NCBI GenBank assembly: GCA_021029095.1
Contig: JAJOHG010000047.1
Location: 124,001-188,000 of the forward strand
DNA length: 64,000 nt
From: Phellopilus nigrolimitatus
Lineage: Eukaryota > Basidiomycota > Agaricomycetes > Hymenochaetales > Hymenochaetaceae
Reading direction: 5' to 3'
Part shown: positions 37,290-49,390 of the stretch, one piece after another
Position numbering within the stretch: the stretch's first letter is position 1
Layout: every line of letters begins with the position of its first letter
The notes under the pieces: model-generated
What the model saw: only the letters and a program-made list of their open reading frames with translations
Told to the model about the DNA's origin: nothing
Database searches by the model: none
Program-made: the position numbers and the translations under genes

Positions 37290-37640
37290 CCCAACACTTC
37301 TTTCCGAACTGCGGAGAATTCTTTTCGAAGAATTGTATGACGTACTGTACGTCAGCTTGTTCGGATGCCCCCAGAACAATATTGCTGTGAAATGGTACAT
37401 GCCTTGCTTACACTGTGAATGACGGACGCCATGACATGTGAGTTTTTCTCTTTCACGCTTAATCCAAATCAGCCCTGACGAGGATACACTGCACTTCGCC
37501 TTCCGTTCATTTAATATCGAAACCATCAAGGAATTATTGATGAGCGGTCAAGCGACTAATACTGTAAGTTCAATACATGGAACATTCAAGGTAATCTCTG
37601 AATCGATAGCGCGTCAAAGCGAATATTGTACATAATTGTC
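37290..37640 (+). other. ankyrin-like exon fragment (hypothetical gene piece)
   Basis: Two coding-like pieces are separated by a probable short intron. The first reads LRRILFEELYDVLYVSLFG in one frame (about 37310-37366) and reaches a stop near 37410. A GTGAGT donor lies at 37438 and an acceptor CAAATCAG ends about 37471. The next piece reads DTLHFAFRSFNIETIKELL and ends at a GTAAGT donor near 37564. The pattern DTLHFAF...ETIKELLMSG resembles an ankyrin helix pair. No complete gene could be built and there may be a stop between the pieces, so this may be a relic. Confidence 0.35.
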
Positions 37641-38174
37641 GGCTACGTTGACGTTCGCGAGGCCACCTGTTGCGAACACTCTTTTTTTATTTTTTATTTC
37701 AAAGACTGTCCGAGCACACTTATATGGTACTTTCAGAGCTTCCCCTTGTTTGGTCGTCCTCAACAGGAGTGCTATTGTGTCGTTCTGCTCCAAAACCTCC
37801 TAAACAAGATACTTGGCGTTTCGTCCCCTTTTTTTTTAGTTTGGAAAGTCAACCGAAGATGGAACTTGATAGTTGGTCAAAGGGCCGTCCCTATGGCTTC
37901 GATGCAAGAAGACTTGCTTGTGACGGTGCTAGTATTCGTGCCCTTGGAGCTCGGCTTGCCAGAATGTCCTACACTAGCAAACGCCAATGTACGCAATTTC
38001 CGTCTGTATCACAGTGGTCAGCCTGCTGATGTTATCCTCGCAAGTGTGCAACAGTGTTGAGGAGCGCGAATCGAAACCTTATAAAAGGTACATACACTTC
38101 GATCCATCTCTCTTCAGAAATCAACCTCTAAGTAGCATTTGAACTCGTCTTTCCACCCAGCAACATCATTCACG
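37641..38174 (+). other. upstream region of the DUF2235 gene, with an unassigned frame
   Basis: A frame is open from about 37626 to 38060. It begins within the previous fragment and includes the GQRAVPMASMQED piece noted at 36680-37240. There is no start context or splice evidence that I trust. The last 110 bp before 38175 would be promoter and leader of the next gene; a TATAAAAGG at about 38081 lies about 90 bp before the ATG and is a fair TATA box. Confidence 0.4.
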
Positions 38175-40928
38175 ATGCCCAGCAAGATACTTCTGATTTT
38201 CTGCGACGGGACCGGCATGGACGGTAATCTCACAGAAGGCCTAAGTGCGTCTTACCATTGTGTTATTGCTATATATGCATCATAATGTTGATGAACTATC
38301 GACTATTAGCTGACGAAAACGGCGGCTCAAACACGCAGTACCCAACGAACGTCCTGCGTCTCTGTATGTGAACTCGCCTCTCTCCTGTCCTTTTCATACC
38401 ATCAGCCGCTTTGACTGAACAATATTCAATTATGCACCAACTTTCCATAGCTCGCTCCGTCCTGGACTATACGACGTACGCCCACATGTTTTCCTCTCTC
38501 TGATCTTTATAGGCTAAAATACTGCTGGCTTTTAAAGCGATAATCGCCGCCAGATTGTATTCTATCAGAGTGGCGTCGGGAGTGAGGCCAATTTCAAAGG
38601 TGATCCCGTCTTCGGGACGACCGCCTTGCGTGAGCGTCTTTTTTATTTATTTATCCTGTTCGGTACGGGGATTGATTGTCAATTTTATTTATTTCCTGCA
38701 GAGGCATTTGGCACGGCTGTCGGTCAGTCATCCCCTGACAGATTGAGGATGAAACTCACAAACGTAACTGGACTTAGCGAGCAAGATTAGGGATGCGTAC
38801 GCTTTTATAGCGCAAAACTTCGATGAGGGCGACGAAATCTGTATTTTTGGGTAAGTGAGTTCAGACAGCATTTTCCACCAAATATTGACGGTCTTCATCT
38901 TCCCATAGATTCTCAAGGTAGACTCACCAATCCCAACATGCAGGTCAAGTCGCGCATACTGATTAATAAATTATGAAGGGGTGCCTACACTGCACGTAAA
39001 CTCTCGGGCCTCATTGTAAGCGTTTCTCCGCTAGTGCCATTCTTTATGATTCTATACCTTGTATCGCGTAGGACAAGATCGGGTTGCTGGAGCGCGAGAA
39101 GCTCGGTTACTTCTTTGAAATTTGGAAGCAGCTCGTCGATGGAAAGCAACCGTCAATCCCTGTCGGCACGCGGAAGACTAACATCAAGTACGTGTACCTG
39201 CCTTTTTCCGTCATAGATCATGTCAACTAACTTTTATTATCATCCACAGGTGTGTCGGAGTCTGGGACACTGTCGGCTCTGTTGCCAATGAGATAGACGC
39301 CCTCAGTCTTAAGGATACGGCTCTTCCGAGCACCATCGATGTCGCGCTGCACGGGGTGTCCTTGCAGGAGAACAGAAAAAAGTTCCTGCCGACGCTCTGG
39401 ACCGTGCCGAATCTCGGGCTGGGTGCTAATCAGATTTTCAAGCAAGTAAGCCCGTGTCCTTTCAAATTGTTTTCTACATATTGTTTATAGTATTATTAGG
39501 TGTGGTTCCCAGGTGCACACTCGGATGTCGGCGGAGGATATCAGCGCCATGAACTCGCGGATATCGCTCTCTTCTGGATGGCGGTGCGTGCCATCTCCAT
39601 AAATATTCTGAACATATTGACTCACTCGCCTTACAGGGCGAAGTCAAGTCACTGATCAATCTCGACCTCGGCTTCCTCCGCCGAAGCGGCCAGCCGAAGC
39701 CGGACCCATGGGGGACGTCGCAGCCGCATAACGCGTACGAGGAGCTCAGCTTCGCACAGAAGCCCATTATAGGACACCAGACGCGGCTACAGAGCGCCCA
39801 GATTGCAAGTGACTCCGTATTCCACGAGAGTGTCAAGTTCTCTCCCACAGCGCTGAAGGATCCGACCTATATGGTCACACTCGACACCTTGAAAAATGCG
39901 TTTGGCGGGAGCTGGGTGCCAAAGTCCCCAGCGCTAAACGCATTTGAGAAGGAGTGCAAGGATAACTGGGGGAAGCCGCCAGTACGTATTGGACTTCCAC
40001 GTTCCTTGTTTTCGGAAATTGACAATTGGTTGCTTTGACAGATCACGGGAGATGGTCCTATCAAGTACGAGCACTTGTCCGACTTGTTCGGCCAAAAGAT
40101 CAATTGGGTATGCACATGTTCAAACTCTGACAATCAGACGAGCGCTTCATGTCCTTCCCATTTTCGTAGGCTGGTGCCAACCCCGGTCTCCTTCCACCCG
40201 ATGCGATTAAAGGCGGTAAGGAAAGCAGTGACGGCTCGCCCCTTTTCGTTGCTCGCGCTCCCTACATGGTGCGTACATCCATTTGATTAGTCCTGTAATG
40301 TTTACTGAGAAGGTTTTCCTTTCCTTTCATTTCAATTTGTAGGGTGGACTTCGTAAGTATATTCAGATTATCAAAGCAACATGATGGCATACTGATATCG
40401 TACGGCTTAAGATCCTGGTAAGGCCAGCTCGGGTTACTGCTGGATTAGCTATGATGGTAAAGAGATCTATGTAAGTTCCTAAGGATCTCATTGCATCAAA
40501 ATGCTGAATTCGTTTACCACAAAGATCAAGAGTGATTACGAAGTCCTCGTGGGGCTTGAATCGTCTGTCAAGTGGGTGAGTGTTGAGGGAAGGTACTCTC
40601 ACAACAAGCTGGGCGATTACATTCCAGTGAGGTACGACTTCGTCTTTGTGGTTTATCGAATAAGTAATCTCATATATTGCGCTGGCAGAGGTGGAAGGGA
40701 GGAAGACGGAACGCCTCTGTACATTGCTCAGGTCAACCTTGCTGACGGCATCCACTGCGGTAAAGTGAAAGATAACTCAACGGGTGAGTCTCCTCCGGTG
40801 AACTTTGTCGAACCGTCCCGATGCTCATCTTTTTTTGCGATACGTGCACAGCTATGATTCCTTACAATTATAAGGAACATCTCATCGACAGCTACCGCGT
40901 GCTAGTGTTCGACGAAGCCCCGCTGTGA
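38175..40928 (+). CDS. DUF2235 alpha/beta-hydrolase domain fused to DM9 (DUF3421) repeats
   Basis: Nineteen exons give 1635 nt, or 544 residues, all in phase: 38175-38244, 38310-38363, 38451-38475, 38538-38629, 38702-38722, 38778-38850, 38909-38917, 38979-39015, 39072-39187, 39250-39445, 39500-39583, 39637-39981, 40042-40107, 40170-40268, 40343-40352, 40412-40470, 40525-40631, 40689-40783, 40852-40928. The N-terminus reads ILLIFCDGTGMDGN, followed by VYYQSGVG-like VFYQSGVGSE, GFSRGAYTAR (nucleophile elbow, Ser in GxSxG), GVWDTVGS, and FPGAHSDVGGGY with candidate catalytic Asp/His. These are the landmarks of DUF2235, a serine-hydrolase fold related to Tle1-type phospholipase effectors. Residues from about 400 on form two DM9 repeats (SSDGSPLFVARAPYMGGLHPGK; REEDGTPLYIAQVNLADG...PYNYKEH...YRVLV). 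DM9 proteins in animals bind mannose; a sugar-binding role here is inference. No signal peptide is seen. Confidence 0.9.
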
Positions 40929-41519
40929 ATACCAGCTAGTCAAAGGAAGATATAAGAGAAACGGAATTGTCCTATGCAACCCTTACACTGTACAGTATAA
41001 GCGAATCGTCAACATATCTCGATAGTGGTCCTGAGAACGAAATGTCAATAAGTGATCTATGTTCCGAATTGAGTGCAATCTTTGACGTCTGAGCCATAAC
41101 GTCCGATTTCATACTCGGATCAGAGCAGGAGCTCCCTGCGAGCGGGATAATTCATCTTGTATCTTATCATCCCTTACCAATACCCGGCCCCTTTGGGTTC
41201 CTTATTCAGCCCGACCAGATCTCGCAGCTCGAGCGAAACTCATCAAGGCGCAGTCCTGGAGTGCGTGACCCGTCCCGCGCAGAGGCTAAGCAAGCGCGAT
41301 ACATCGTCTCCGTGCTGGCTTATCCGGCGTTTGCGTCAGATCGATTGCGCCCTTCCCCGCCGCGCTGTTGCGCCACGGCGGTGCGAGCCTGGATGCTGAC
41401 GTGCGCGGGCCAGAGACGGGTGCTCCGGCTTAAGAGCACTTTGTTGAGGGCAAGATGACGTCATCAAGGCTTGAGTGACCGGCCTCAACTCGCCGGCGCC
41501 ATTCGTGTCCTCTTGAACA
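40929..41519. other. 3' flank of the DUF2235 gene, no gene seen
   Basis: Mostly no supported coding. A short stretch near 41432-41475 (AAGATGACGTCATCAAGG) resembles 25096-25130 in unit 4, in the same orientation, and may be a small scrap of unit sequence. Confidence 0.35.
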
Positions 41520-41702
41520 GTGAACGCTGCCCAAGTCGTCGAGGACATCTGCATGGCCTGCTGGACGCGCTCATACTCTCACAAGTCGCGGCTGGACCGT
41601 CCCGGGTGGCAATTCATGCACGCACTCACCGTGAGTGGGATGAGCGATGAAGGTGTACAGGCGACTCCGAGCGAACGTGAGTTGACTCGCTTCATTTCCT
41701 GA
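41520..41702 (+). other. short coding-like frame, product unknown
   Basis: An open frame of 60 codons starts MNAAQVVEDICMACWTRSY. The part to about 41628 (ending MHALT) looks like a protein helix region and is directly followed by GTGAGT, so it may be an exon rather than a whole gene. No partner exon was found with confidence. It is not recognised. Confidence 0.3.
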
Positions 41703-42650
41703 ACGTCCGAACTGATCTCGTGTTCTGTTTTATCGCAACGAAGATGCACTTCCTTCGCAAGCATATCTCTGGGTCGATGATATCTAAAGGGATACGCATT
41801 CGTGCTGTACATTGCATGGCGTCGTACTAGTTATAGCTTCTGTTGCTTTGACACAGCTCCAAGACTCCAATATTCTGCAAGATTCAGCTTCGATGCTTTC
41901 CCGGTTCTTCCGACGCACGCAGCAACGTCAAGTCGCGTCATAGCAGCTCTCATGCTAGGTGTGTTCGCTCTCGCCCGCGCCCGCAAGCGGCGAACAACAG
42001 ACCCGTGGCGCGCGAGAAAAAGCGGTGGATGATTGTGCGCTTTGCGAAGTTGATGGAAGGGTTGATGGAAGGGCGGTCGGCACGATGCGCGCGGTAGAAT
42101 AAGGTGCGTATCCTTTTTTTTTTCTTGACTTCGTTGGTTTCATTCTGACGACTTCTTCCTAGTTTATTTCTTTTTGTAATCAGCCCGTTAGTTAGACATG
42201 CAAAAAACATTACGAAATTCGATCGACTTCCGTAAACTAATCTCAGCGTACAGAATAGCCGGTTGCAGAAGGAGAAGAATGAATGGATCCCTCAGCTCCG
42301 TGCTGAATGACGGAAGCGACGCGGGCCTGAGCCAAGACGCGGGGGCGTTTTGCAGGCAGGTTCTGGAAATTCGCAAGGTCTTCAGTGGACAAGCGGAGCC
42401 CATGCCAACAGTGTGTCTACATTGCTTTTCTCGCCGTGCAAGATACATTAAACTAAACGTCTGTTTCAAGTATGGATTTTCACAACGCGAACTTTACACT
42501 ACACAGGCCGATTTTGGTCGAGGCTCACACATAAAGAGGACAGCGCGTCTACGATCCGGAGGCGGGTTCGCGCCATCTCTCGCGCTAATGAAACGATATC
42601 GGTCGTGCAAACGAATCAGTAGGGCCTGTCGACGTCCGCTCTCAGAACAC
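41703..42650. other. right part of the central block, no gene seen
   Basis: No homology to units was noticed and no recognised product. A frame at 42198-42737 (+) is open for 179 codons but is Arg/Ser-rich, with a second open frame opposite, and crosses into unit sequence. I do not call it a gene. A T-run of 11 nt lies near 42115. Confidence 0.3.
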
Positions 42651-42957
42651 TTCTCAACTACGGCAAGGCAGCTGATACATTCTTTATGCGCGCTGTTGTT
42701 GTATTGTGGCCAACCGCGTGTGCTTTTCTCGTTTTGACCCATACATTCCAGAGGGTAACAATCGCACTGAACCTATACATGTATGTACAAACAACTGTTC
42801 GTCTTCTCTCAGTGAAGACTTTACATTGCATAGAATAATACATAAAAGACGAGACGAGAAGTCCTATACTTCTTCTGTTGCTCGAATAGTCAGTGTCATC
42901 GAGAAGCGCAAAATGAAAAAGGAATTATAAGCTCACCCTGGAATCCCATTCACATAA
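42651..42957 (+). other. 3' end of gene B, inner right unit
   Basis: Homology to the B 3' flank resumes here, in the right-arm orientation (B on +). The piece around 42740-42840 matches 62.92-63.02 kb and, inverted, 16.1-16.2 kb. It marks the right edge of the central block. The upstream part of this B copy is missing. Confidence 0.45.
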
Positions 42958-44569
42958 TCAGGAAAAATCCATGTCACTAATGGTCGTCATCCTGATGCTT
43001 GTCCCGCCGTTGGATCCCCTCTCTCCAGCTTCCTTCAGGCGAACCAGCATGTGGCTCCCAAGGATGCAGAGAAAACTAGGACTTCCCAAAATATTCAGGA
43101 GATTGGATAAAAACTCCTCTGAAACGAACAACTCGACTGATATTATCTCCATAACATCGCTAAATATGACCCTGTCAGATTGGTTAGCTGTATATTTCTG
43201 GTTGCACATGAAGGGAAAAACAAATACATGATGAATTAAATAGCCTGATCTTGGATAAGCACTTTAACAAGGTTATACTTACTGAAGCCAGCTGTCTCCC
43301 TTTCGTATTCTGCAGCCTTGTAGAGTGCTAGGACCATTAGAACGATTTCAAACAGCATTGGCATAGCCCTGTTCCAAGTCAGTCAAGTGCTTTCCCAGGA
43401 AAATCAGTACTGACCAGCATAAAGCATTCCATACTTTCGGGGGTGCTCTAATCTCACCGCAAAATGTTACACCTTTTGCAAGCTCCCCTACAACAACTAA
43501 AACCCATGATTAGAGAATGTTGCTTCAGGACAAACCAAAATTCGTACTCTCTTCATATATGTTGGAATATATAAGTATCCCCAAAGTAAAAGCTGCATCC
43601 ATGGCAAATATAATCTTCAGGCTTGCTGCTAGCCTCTTATCTGATGTTTGATGCGCATTAGCAGTATTTGGAAGTATCAGTAATGCTCACCCCCGCGGTA
43701 AAGCGCTAGGACCCTCATCAAAAGGATATCTGTAAAGTAATTAATGGTGGTTAAATACTACGTATAAAGAGGACGACATTACAGTCAATTAAGAAAATAG
43801 TCGTCCAGTCTACCCCAGAATAAGTAAGATTATGTTTTACGCAATTTTCCAAAACGCACTAGCCAGACCCTCAAGCCAACCAGAGACGAGGCCTTTTAAT
43901 ATTATCAGTAGAGATTGTAATGCAGTATCTGGGTTCTCACATCTACAAATAGTCCGTAAAGTTAGCCGAAGCGAGTTATAATACAATAAGCAGGGAATGC
44001 TTGCAGTGGTTCATTTGCTCGAAGAGTCTGTTCTATAACAGGCAGTGTCAGCGGACCTAATTGTTTTCGAAGCATCCCATTGAAAGTTCGACTAACCCAC
44101 AACAGCCAGAACAGCTCCGAGAATTCCAATGTAGCGATTCTGCAAACATTTGTTAGAGTAGCTTATCAAAAGAAACTAAAATTATTACTGACTGCAAAGT
44201 AAATCCGGCTGACAAACTTGCGAGGACAGCTCTTCATGTGATATGTCAAGTCGGCATTTGCTTCGAGCTGATATTAAGCAAGCGTACCCAAAAGTATTTA
44301 ATCTAAGCGACGCAATAGTTGGTTTAGACATGAATATAACAATGTCAGGCCTTGCTTACTTCCTTGTCCATGGTGATGACTGAGAATAATGTGTTATTTT
44401 AAGTTCGAATTACCTGGTATATGAAGGCAAAACGCGAAAGCTTACTCGTGTCGTAAACCAAGAGACTCAGAATTGCCAATTGAGTGTAAAGCGCGATGTC
44501 TACTTTCGAGATGAAATAGGGCACTAGGCTTGGATCAACAGGCTCGACGTCAGAGCGTGTTGAATACAT
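42958..44569 (-). pseudogene. DUF6533 membrane protein, copy 6 (stop in exon 11), most diverged copy
   Basis: First copy on -. Exons from 5' to 3': 44446-44569, 44360-44379, 44288-44302, 44193-44231, 44097-44139, 44005-44032, 43860-43942, 43691-43729, 43548-43640, 43415-43496, 43228-43368, 42958-43171. All have the exact family lengths, but exon 11 contains TAA at 43236-43238, where other copies have Tyr, so about 75 C-terminal residues would be lost. It is the most divergent copy (start MYSTRSDVEPV, tail GERGSNGGTSIRM), and intron 10 is only 46 nt. The exact preservation of all other exon lengths suggests it was functional until recently. Intron 6 has a GC donor. Confidence 0.75.
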
Positions 44570-46950
44570 GAGTGAAAGGGCCTGCAGTTGCAACATCTTC
44601 GACAAAGCCTAGACGGTTCAACTCGGGAAACGCGTCGAGACGACTTCGCGGACTCAGGTATATTTAAGGCAGAGAAAGTTAGTCAAAAGAGCAATGATAG
44701 GAGCTTCGATTGTCAATCAGACATAGTAGTGATTCGTAGATAGCATCACCAAAGAGGTGATGTTGGTGTTTTAAACTTGAGGATCTCAATCGCCATCAAA
44801 TATTTGTGCTGGAGACACTCGCCTTCTACCGAGCTATGAAGCGAGGCACAATCTTGATGTTGGAGTAAAATTTATAGAAATAGCGCCTGCATCATGATTC
44901 GATCCTTGTGGCTGTATTAAGGTGGGGTGTTACTGCTTATATTCTGCTGGATGATATACTTTTCATAATTCGAATATACAAAGATAGATCTTGCGGGCTT
45001 AAGTGTCTCTTTGTTGTGCGGTGAGAGAGCGACAGTGGTATCGATGCATCATGAACACATAGAAACATTCGCAACCTTCTTCAAGATGATGAGCTTAACA
45101 TGAAACGTTCGCGAAAATTTTCAGGATGATGAACTCAACGACCTCCCGGACGTCGCCCCAGCATTTCTCAGGGACACGAATCACAGCTGGAGCGTCGAAA
45201 CACCTTTCACGACTGATGCAATACAGAAGGGATAAGGACGGGATAAGGACGGGATAAGAGCACAAAGACCTACTGCGGAGAATAGTCGCTTGTGTACACT
45301 TTTCGGAGTTCGCATCCACGCAAGTAATATCGCGGTCACCGAGTAGGTAGGCGGCTGTACTAAAGACGCATTTGAAAATTGCACTTGAGCGCCCATTAGG
45401 TGCACACAGAATAAGAAGCTGATGGCAATTTAGATCAGCAACTGGGCGGCGTTGCCTAGCCCGATTGCACGTCGCCATTCACAACGTGTACAATCAGGTC
45501 TCCTTCAGCGACGGGACGCCAGTAGATCCGGCCCGTGGACGCAGCCAGGATCTCTGAGGTGGCTTCGATGGACCGTAGGAGCCGACAAGACCGAAGCGCG
45601 AGTCGCGCTACGAAGCGTAATCAGGCCGACCTGAGGCAGCGCAGATGCGATCAGCGACATCGACGTTGAAAACAAGCATGTACGATTGCAAAAGCGTGTT
45701 GCGCACCTCAAAACCGAGAGAGAAGGCCATGAAGATGCTGATGGAGCCTCGAGACTACGAATGTTGAGTCGAAGTGATCGGGCCAATGGAAATAGACCTG
45801 ATGTAATGATGGTAGCAAAGTCCCGTATGCTCGCCGGCTACCCATTGAACAGGCTGCTCGTAGATATGGAGGACCCCTGACCAGACGTGCGAGAAGCCAA
45901 TAGCCTGCGCCGGATATAGCGCGCCCCCTCCAAGATCCTGGAATACTCGCGCGTACTGTCTCGAACGCTATCTTCCCAACCACACAGTGCGTACTCGTAC
46001 GAGATGTAGTTTAGAATTCTGGGTTGCATTTTATGAATAAAAAATATCGCAACATCATCGATGCAGGCGAGAAAAAAAAAACTGATCATACTCACTGGTA
46101 CACCATTCTCGAGGTGAATGAGACAACACCGCATCGGCGGATTTATTCCTCAAAAACATCCGCGGCCGATCTGGTCCAGGTGTATATTCGAGACCTGACA
46201 AACAGAGAATCAACTTCAGCATACTCGATCGAACCGCCGAAAACGCCCGCGTCTGCTCAACGGTCCGAGTGCATTGATACCGCCCCGAATCTCATCCTGG
46301 TTGTTCGACGAGCCGTCTGATTGGACCACGCGCGCACGCCAGGCTATCCTCGCCTGCTCCACGCGCAAGGAATATCGACCGGCCGCTCGATAACCGCCAC
46401 GCCGCAGGAGCGCGCGACGGGTGCGTCAGAGTTGCGCGCTGTTCGTACGACTCGGGACTTGTGAGAGGAGCGACGAGTTGCGCTGTTGCGGGATGCCTGG
46501 GAATGCCAGATGCCTCAGCGCTGGGAGATAATAGGCACGGCTGTCAACAAGAATCTGGACCAAAAAGCTTACTCCCTGCGGGTTTAACGACCTCTGCTGG
46601 CACCCAAGCGGCGCCTGCAGTCCCCGGACTCGCGGTGGCTCCTTTGTACCTTCAAATGACGGCACGCACTTTGAGTACCTGAATGAAATTCGACAACGCA
46701 TCCTCACGGACTCATCTTCGTCCAGAGAGCGCTGGTTTCCGCCTGAACAGATCCGGCGCTGAACCTATATCTTGAGAGTGAGCTGAAAGACGAAGACGGC
46801 ACGAGAATTAATCAAAAGCATACCGTGCCAGCACGCGTAAAGTCGAGGACCGCTATGGACAGTATTTGTGTTGACAGTTGCTGCGCGGCACGCGCGGTTG
46901 ACACACCCGGTATTAGACACAAAATTGAAACCATGTCTCCGAACTCTTTA
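44570..46950 (-). repeat. region C, unit 6 (inverted)
   Basis: This is the inverted counterpart of region C, with the TATA-like TTAAATATA of copy 6 at 44659-44667. It is more diverged than in the left arm. Recognisable pieces include about 46180-46230, matching the segment near 35.83 kb in reverse, and about 46730-46890, the reverse of the C first-exon and GTATGC intron block (compare 25.5 and 11.85 kb). No reading frame of the HPxADxxLFGDL exon survives. No supported gene. Confidence 0.42.
45229..45261. repeat. tandem 11-bp repeat, 3 copies
   Basis: The unit GGGATAAGGAC is repeated three times, the last copy with two changes. It is a local satellite within region C. Confidence 0.85.
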
Positions 46951-49390
46951 GCGCGCGAATGAGCACAATAAGAGCGCGAATACAAGCTGGTGCATTCAGT
47001 CGACCAAGTACAACTGTATTATACAGCGTCTACGTCGGTGTGCTAGGGAACAGGTTGAAGATAATGAGCGCGATATCGAGGAAGATGCGGACGACGAACT
47101 CACAGATGACCAACCTTCAACCAGCACTGGCCTCGCTTCCGTCTCCGCGTCCTCAAGCCCTCTTCCGGGTGTTGCTCGATGTCGAAGGCAGAGTCACCGC
47201 CGCTGAGTACACAGCGACGTCGGCACGAACGACGTGAGGTGCCGGCGGGTTTAGGACCGGCTACTCAACACCGGATGACGTCAGCCTGGTCCTTTTTGCA
47301 TCCACCGAAGATACGGCACGGAGGTAGCCTCTTGACACGACGTCGACGACGCCATCGTGGTGACCGTTCCGCATCTCCAATGCGACCTGTAACTGGGTGG
47401 AAGATATATTCGTACCGTCAGTTCTTTTCTCTCCTTGATTCGAGTCCTTCGGTGACGCAGACCGTATACAATTTGCTTGCTAGTGCAGTCGCAAGCGGTC
47501 CAACCGGACTTCAAGAGATATTTAAGACGATAAGTGCGCCGCGTCGCGAGCTGCCGAGCTGTCCGACGAGCTGCACGGGAAGATATTCAACGTTTTTCCG
47601 ATCATTTGTTCCGCCTCGATAACATCATCTTGTCCTCAGGCAAGACAGGATTTATATCCGACCTACGTGCATGTCGCAACACCAGCGAGAACAAAGTTCT
47701 CGAATGACGTCCCAAAGGCCATCCAGTTTAGCGAGCTGGAGAACGCGGTCAGTGTGCTCGGGCACATCAGAGCGTGGAATTGAGCCAATCAACTCGCTAA
47801 CGTGGCCTGTCGTCTAGAGGGGTCTATTGTGATGGGCTGGCCGGCGGAGAATCACTTCGAACACACAAAGGCATGTTCCCTTTGAGGACTGGGGCAACGA
47901 TACTGTGTGTGCGTTCGTTCTCTCTTCTCTCTTTTCGTAATAACGCAATGCATAGCTATTTTAGCATTCGTCAAGCCCGCGCCCGGCACGGACACGCAGT
48001 CGCGGTGCAGGAAGCTCAACGCTGCGCTCACGGCTTTCGGCGGCTGGTGTACGTATGCATGCGTCCCGCCACAAGGACGTAGACATGTTCGGCTTGGATG
48101 TTAAAATCATGTTCATGGGGATGGACGTGCTCGGTCGTTTTCAGTTTCGCTTTACTTTGCATTTTCTCTTCGTCTCTGTCGCTAACCAGATCTCGATTGC
48201 TTGGATAGAGCCTTCATTGCCAGCCTCTCTCTCTGGTGCTTGACATTGGAAGACGACTCATATTTGTGAGTTCGTCGTCTGCGTCTTTGTCGGTCTCTCG
48301 TTTATTGTCTCGCTCTCCAGCACGTCGACATGTCCGGGTATTTGAAGGGCAACTGCTGGCGAAGCAGCTGCCGATATGCGTATGCTGCTAATGTAACCAC
48401 GGGCATTGGTGGTAGGACAAAAGGGTGCAGATACGATAATCTTATCATATCCCATCGAGCCTCCCGGCGCGAGCTGCGCCGTTGAGGTGCCATTCATGTC
48501 AATCTTCTCACCGGTTCTTTTTTCCGGATCGCTCAAGAAAACCAGTGCGTCTCCCATACGAACGGAGCGAATGAACAGAGCGTTTGACGCAGGTGCGTGC
48601 ATACGGTCTCGCCTCTCCAACCTCAAGGAAAATACGAGTTATTTGGTACGCATGTTTATCTAGTAAACTCCAGGGTTACGACTGCCGCTTTATAACTGCT
48701 CAAAGCGTACACAGAATCACGGATGAGTTACTCAACCAGCACGAAGCTTGCGCAGCCAATCAGCAAAGCGCTCATACCAAGCTCGGTGATGTGGACTGTG
48801 AAGTGGCCGCTAGCGTTCGCTCTACTTTAGCAGGTGCCGCGCGCATGGTGCGGACTCGCGTACAAAACATCCTTAGTTATGAGCAAGAGCACCGAGTCCC
48901 AAGACGCACATGCAAGTCGGCGCGCCTTCGCTCCGCATGCTCTTCTTTCCTTTCTCGTTCGTCTTTGGCACCAGTGGCAAATGTCGGTCGTGCTGGTGAA
49001 CCCGCACAACCCATCGACATTCGCCACCGGTACACTGACTAAGTATGGAAGACAAATGAGCAGTGCATGTACATGCACGCTGTTGACGTATTGGGGTAAC
49101 GGCATCGACATGTTGCATTTTGACATAAACACGTACAGGGGAATAATCGCACTGAGCTTGTATGTATAACAAAACTGGTATTTTTTAACCCAGCGAATAT
49201 CGCAATGACAATCAAATAAGAACAAAATGAGACAGCGAAAGCAAAAACAAAATTGACAAACAGAATAGGAGAGAGTGCGAACATGTTTGGCCGTCCTACG
49301 CATTTTCTACATGCCTTTTTGATTGATTGATTAGTCTTACCAGAAGAAAAGACGGAATAGTGAAAATCACCTTGAAATCCCCTTCAAAAA
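46951..49390 (+). other. gene B region, unit 6 (inverted)
   Basis: B runs on + here, toward copy 7. Exon-like pieces: REQVEDNERDIEEDADDE (about 47055-47108), an acidic stretch followed by a Ser-rich run; segment R (about 47375-47615) with its start codon changed to ATA; an exon KPAPGTDTQ with RCRKLNAALTAF (about 47970-48045); and DVDMFGLDVKIMFMGMDVL (48078-48135), which ends at a GTCGTT donor. That exon has no stop here, unlike unit 4b. The next acceptor ends near 48188 (GCTAACCAG). These give the best view of the C-terminal half of B. The product is unknown. Confidence 0.5.

Noticed and set aside
42198..42737. 179-codon open frame in the right part of the core
   Set aside because: It crosses the border into array sequence, has biased composition and no splice or domain support.
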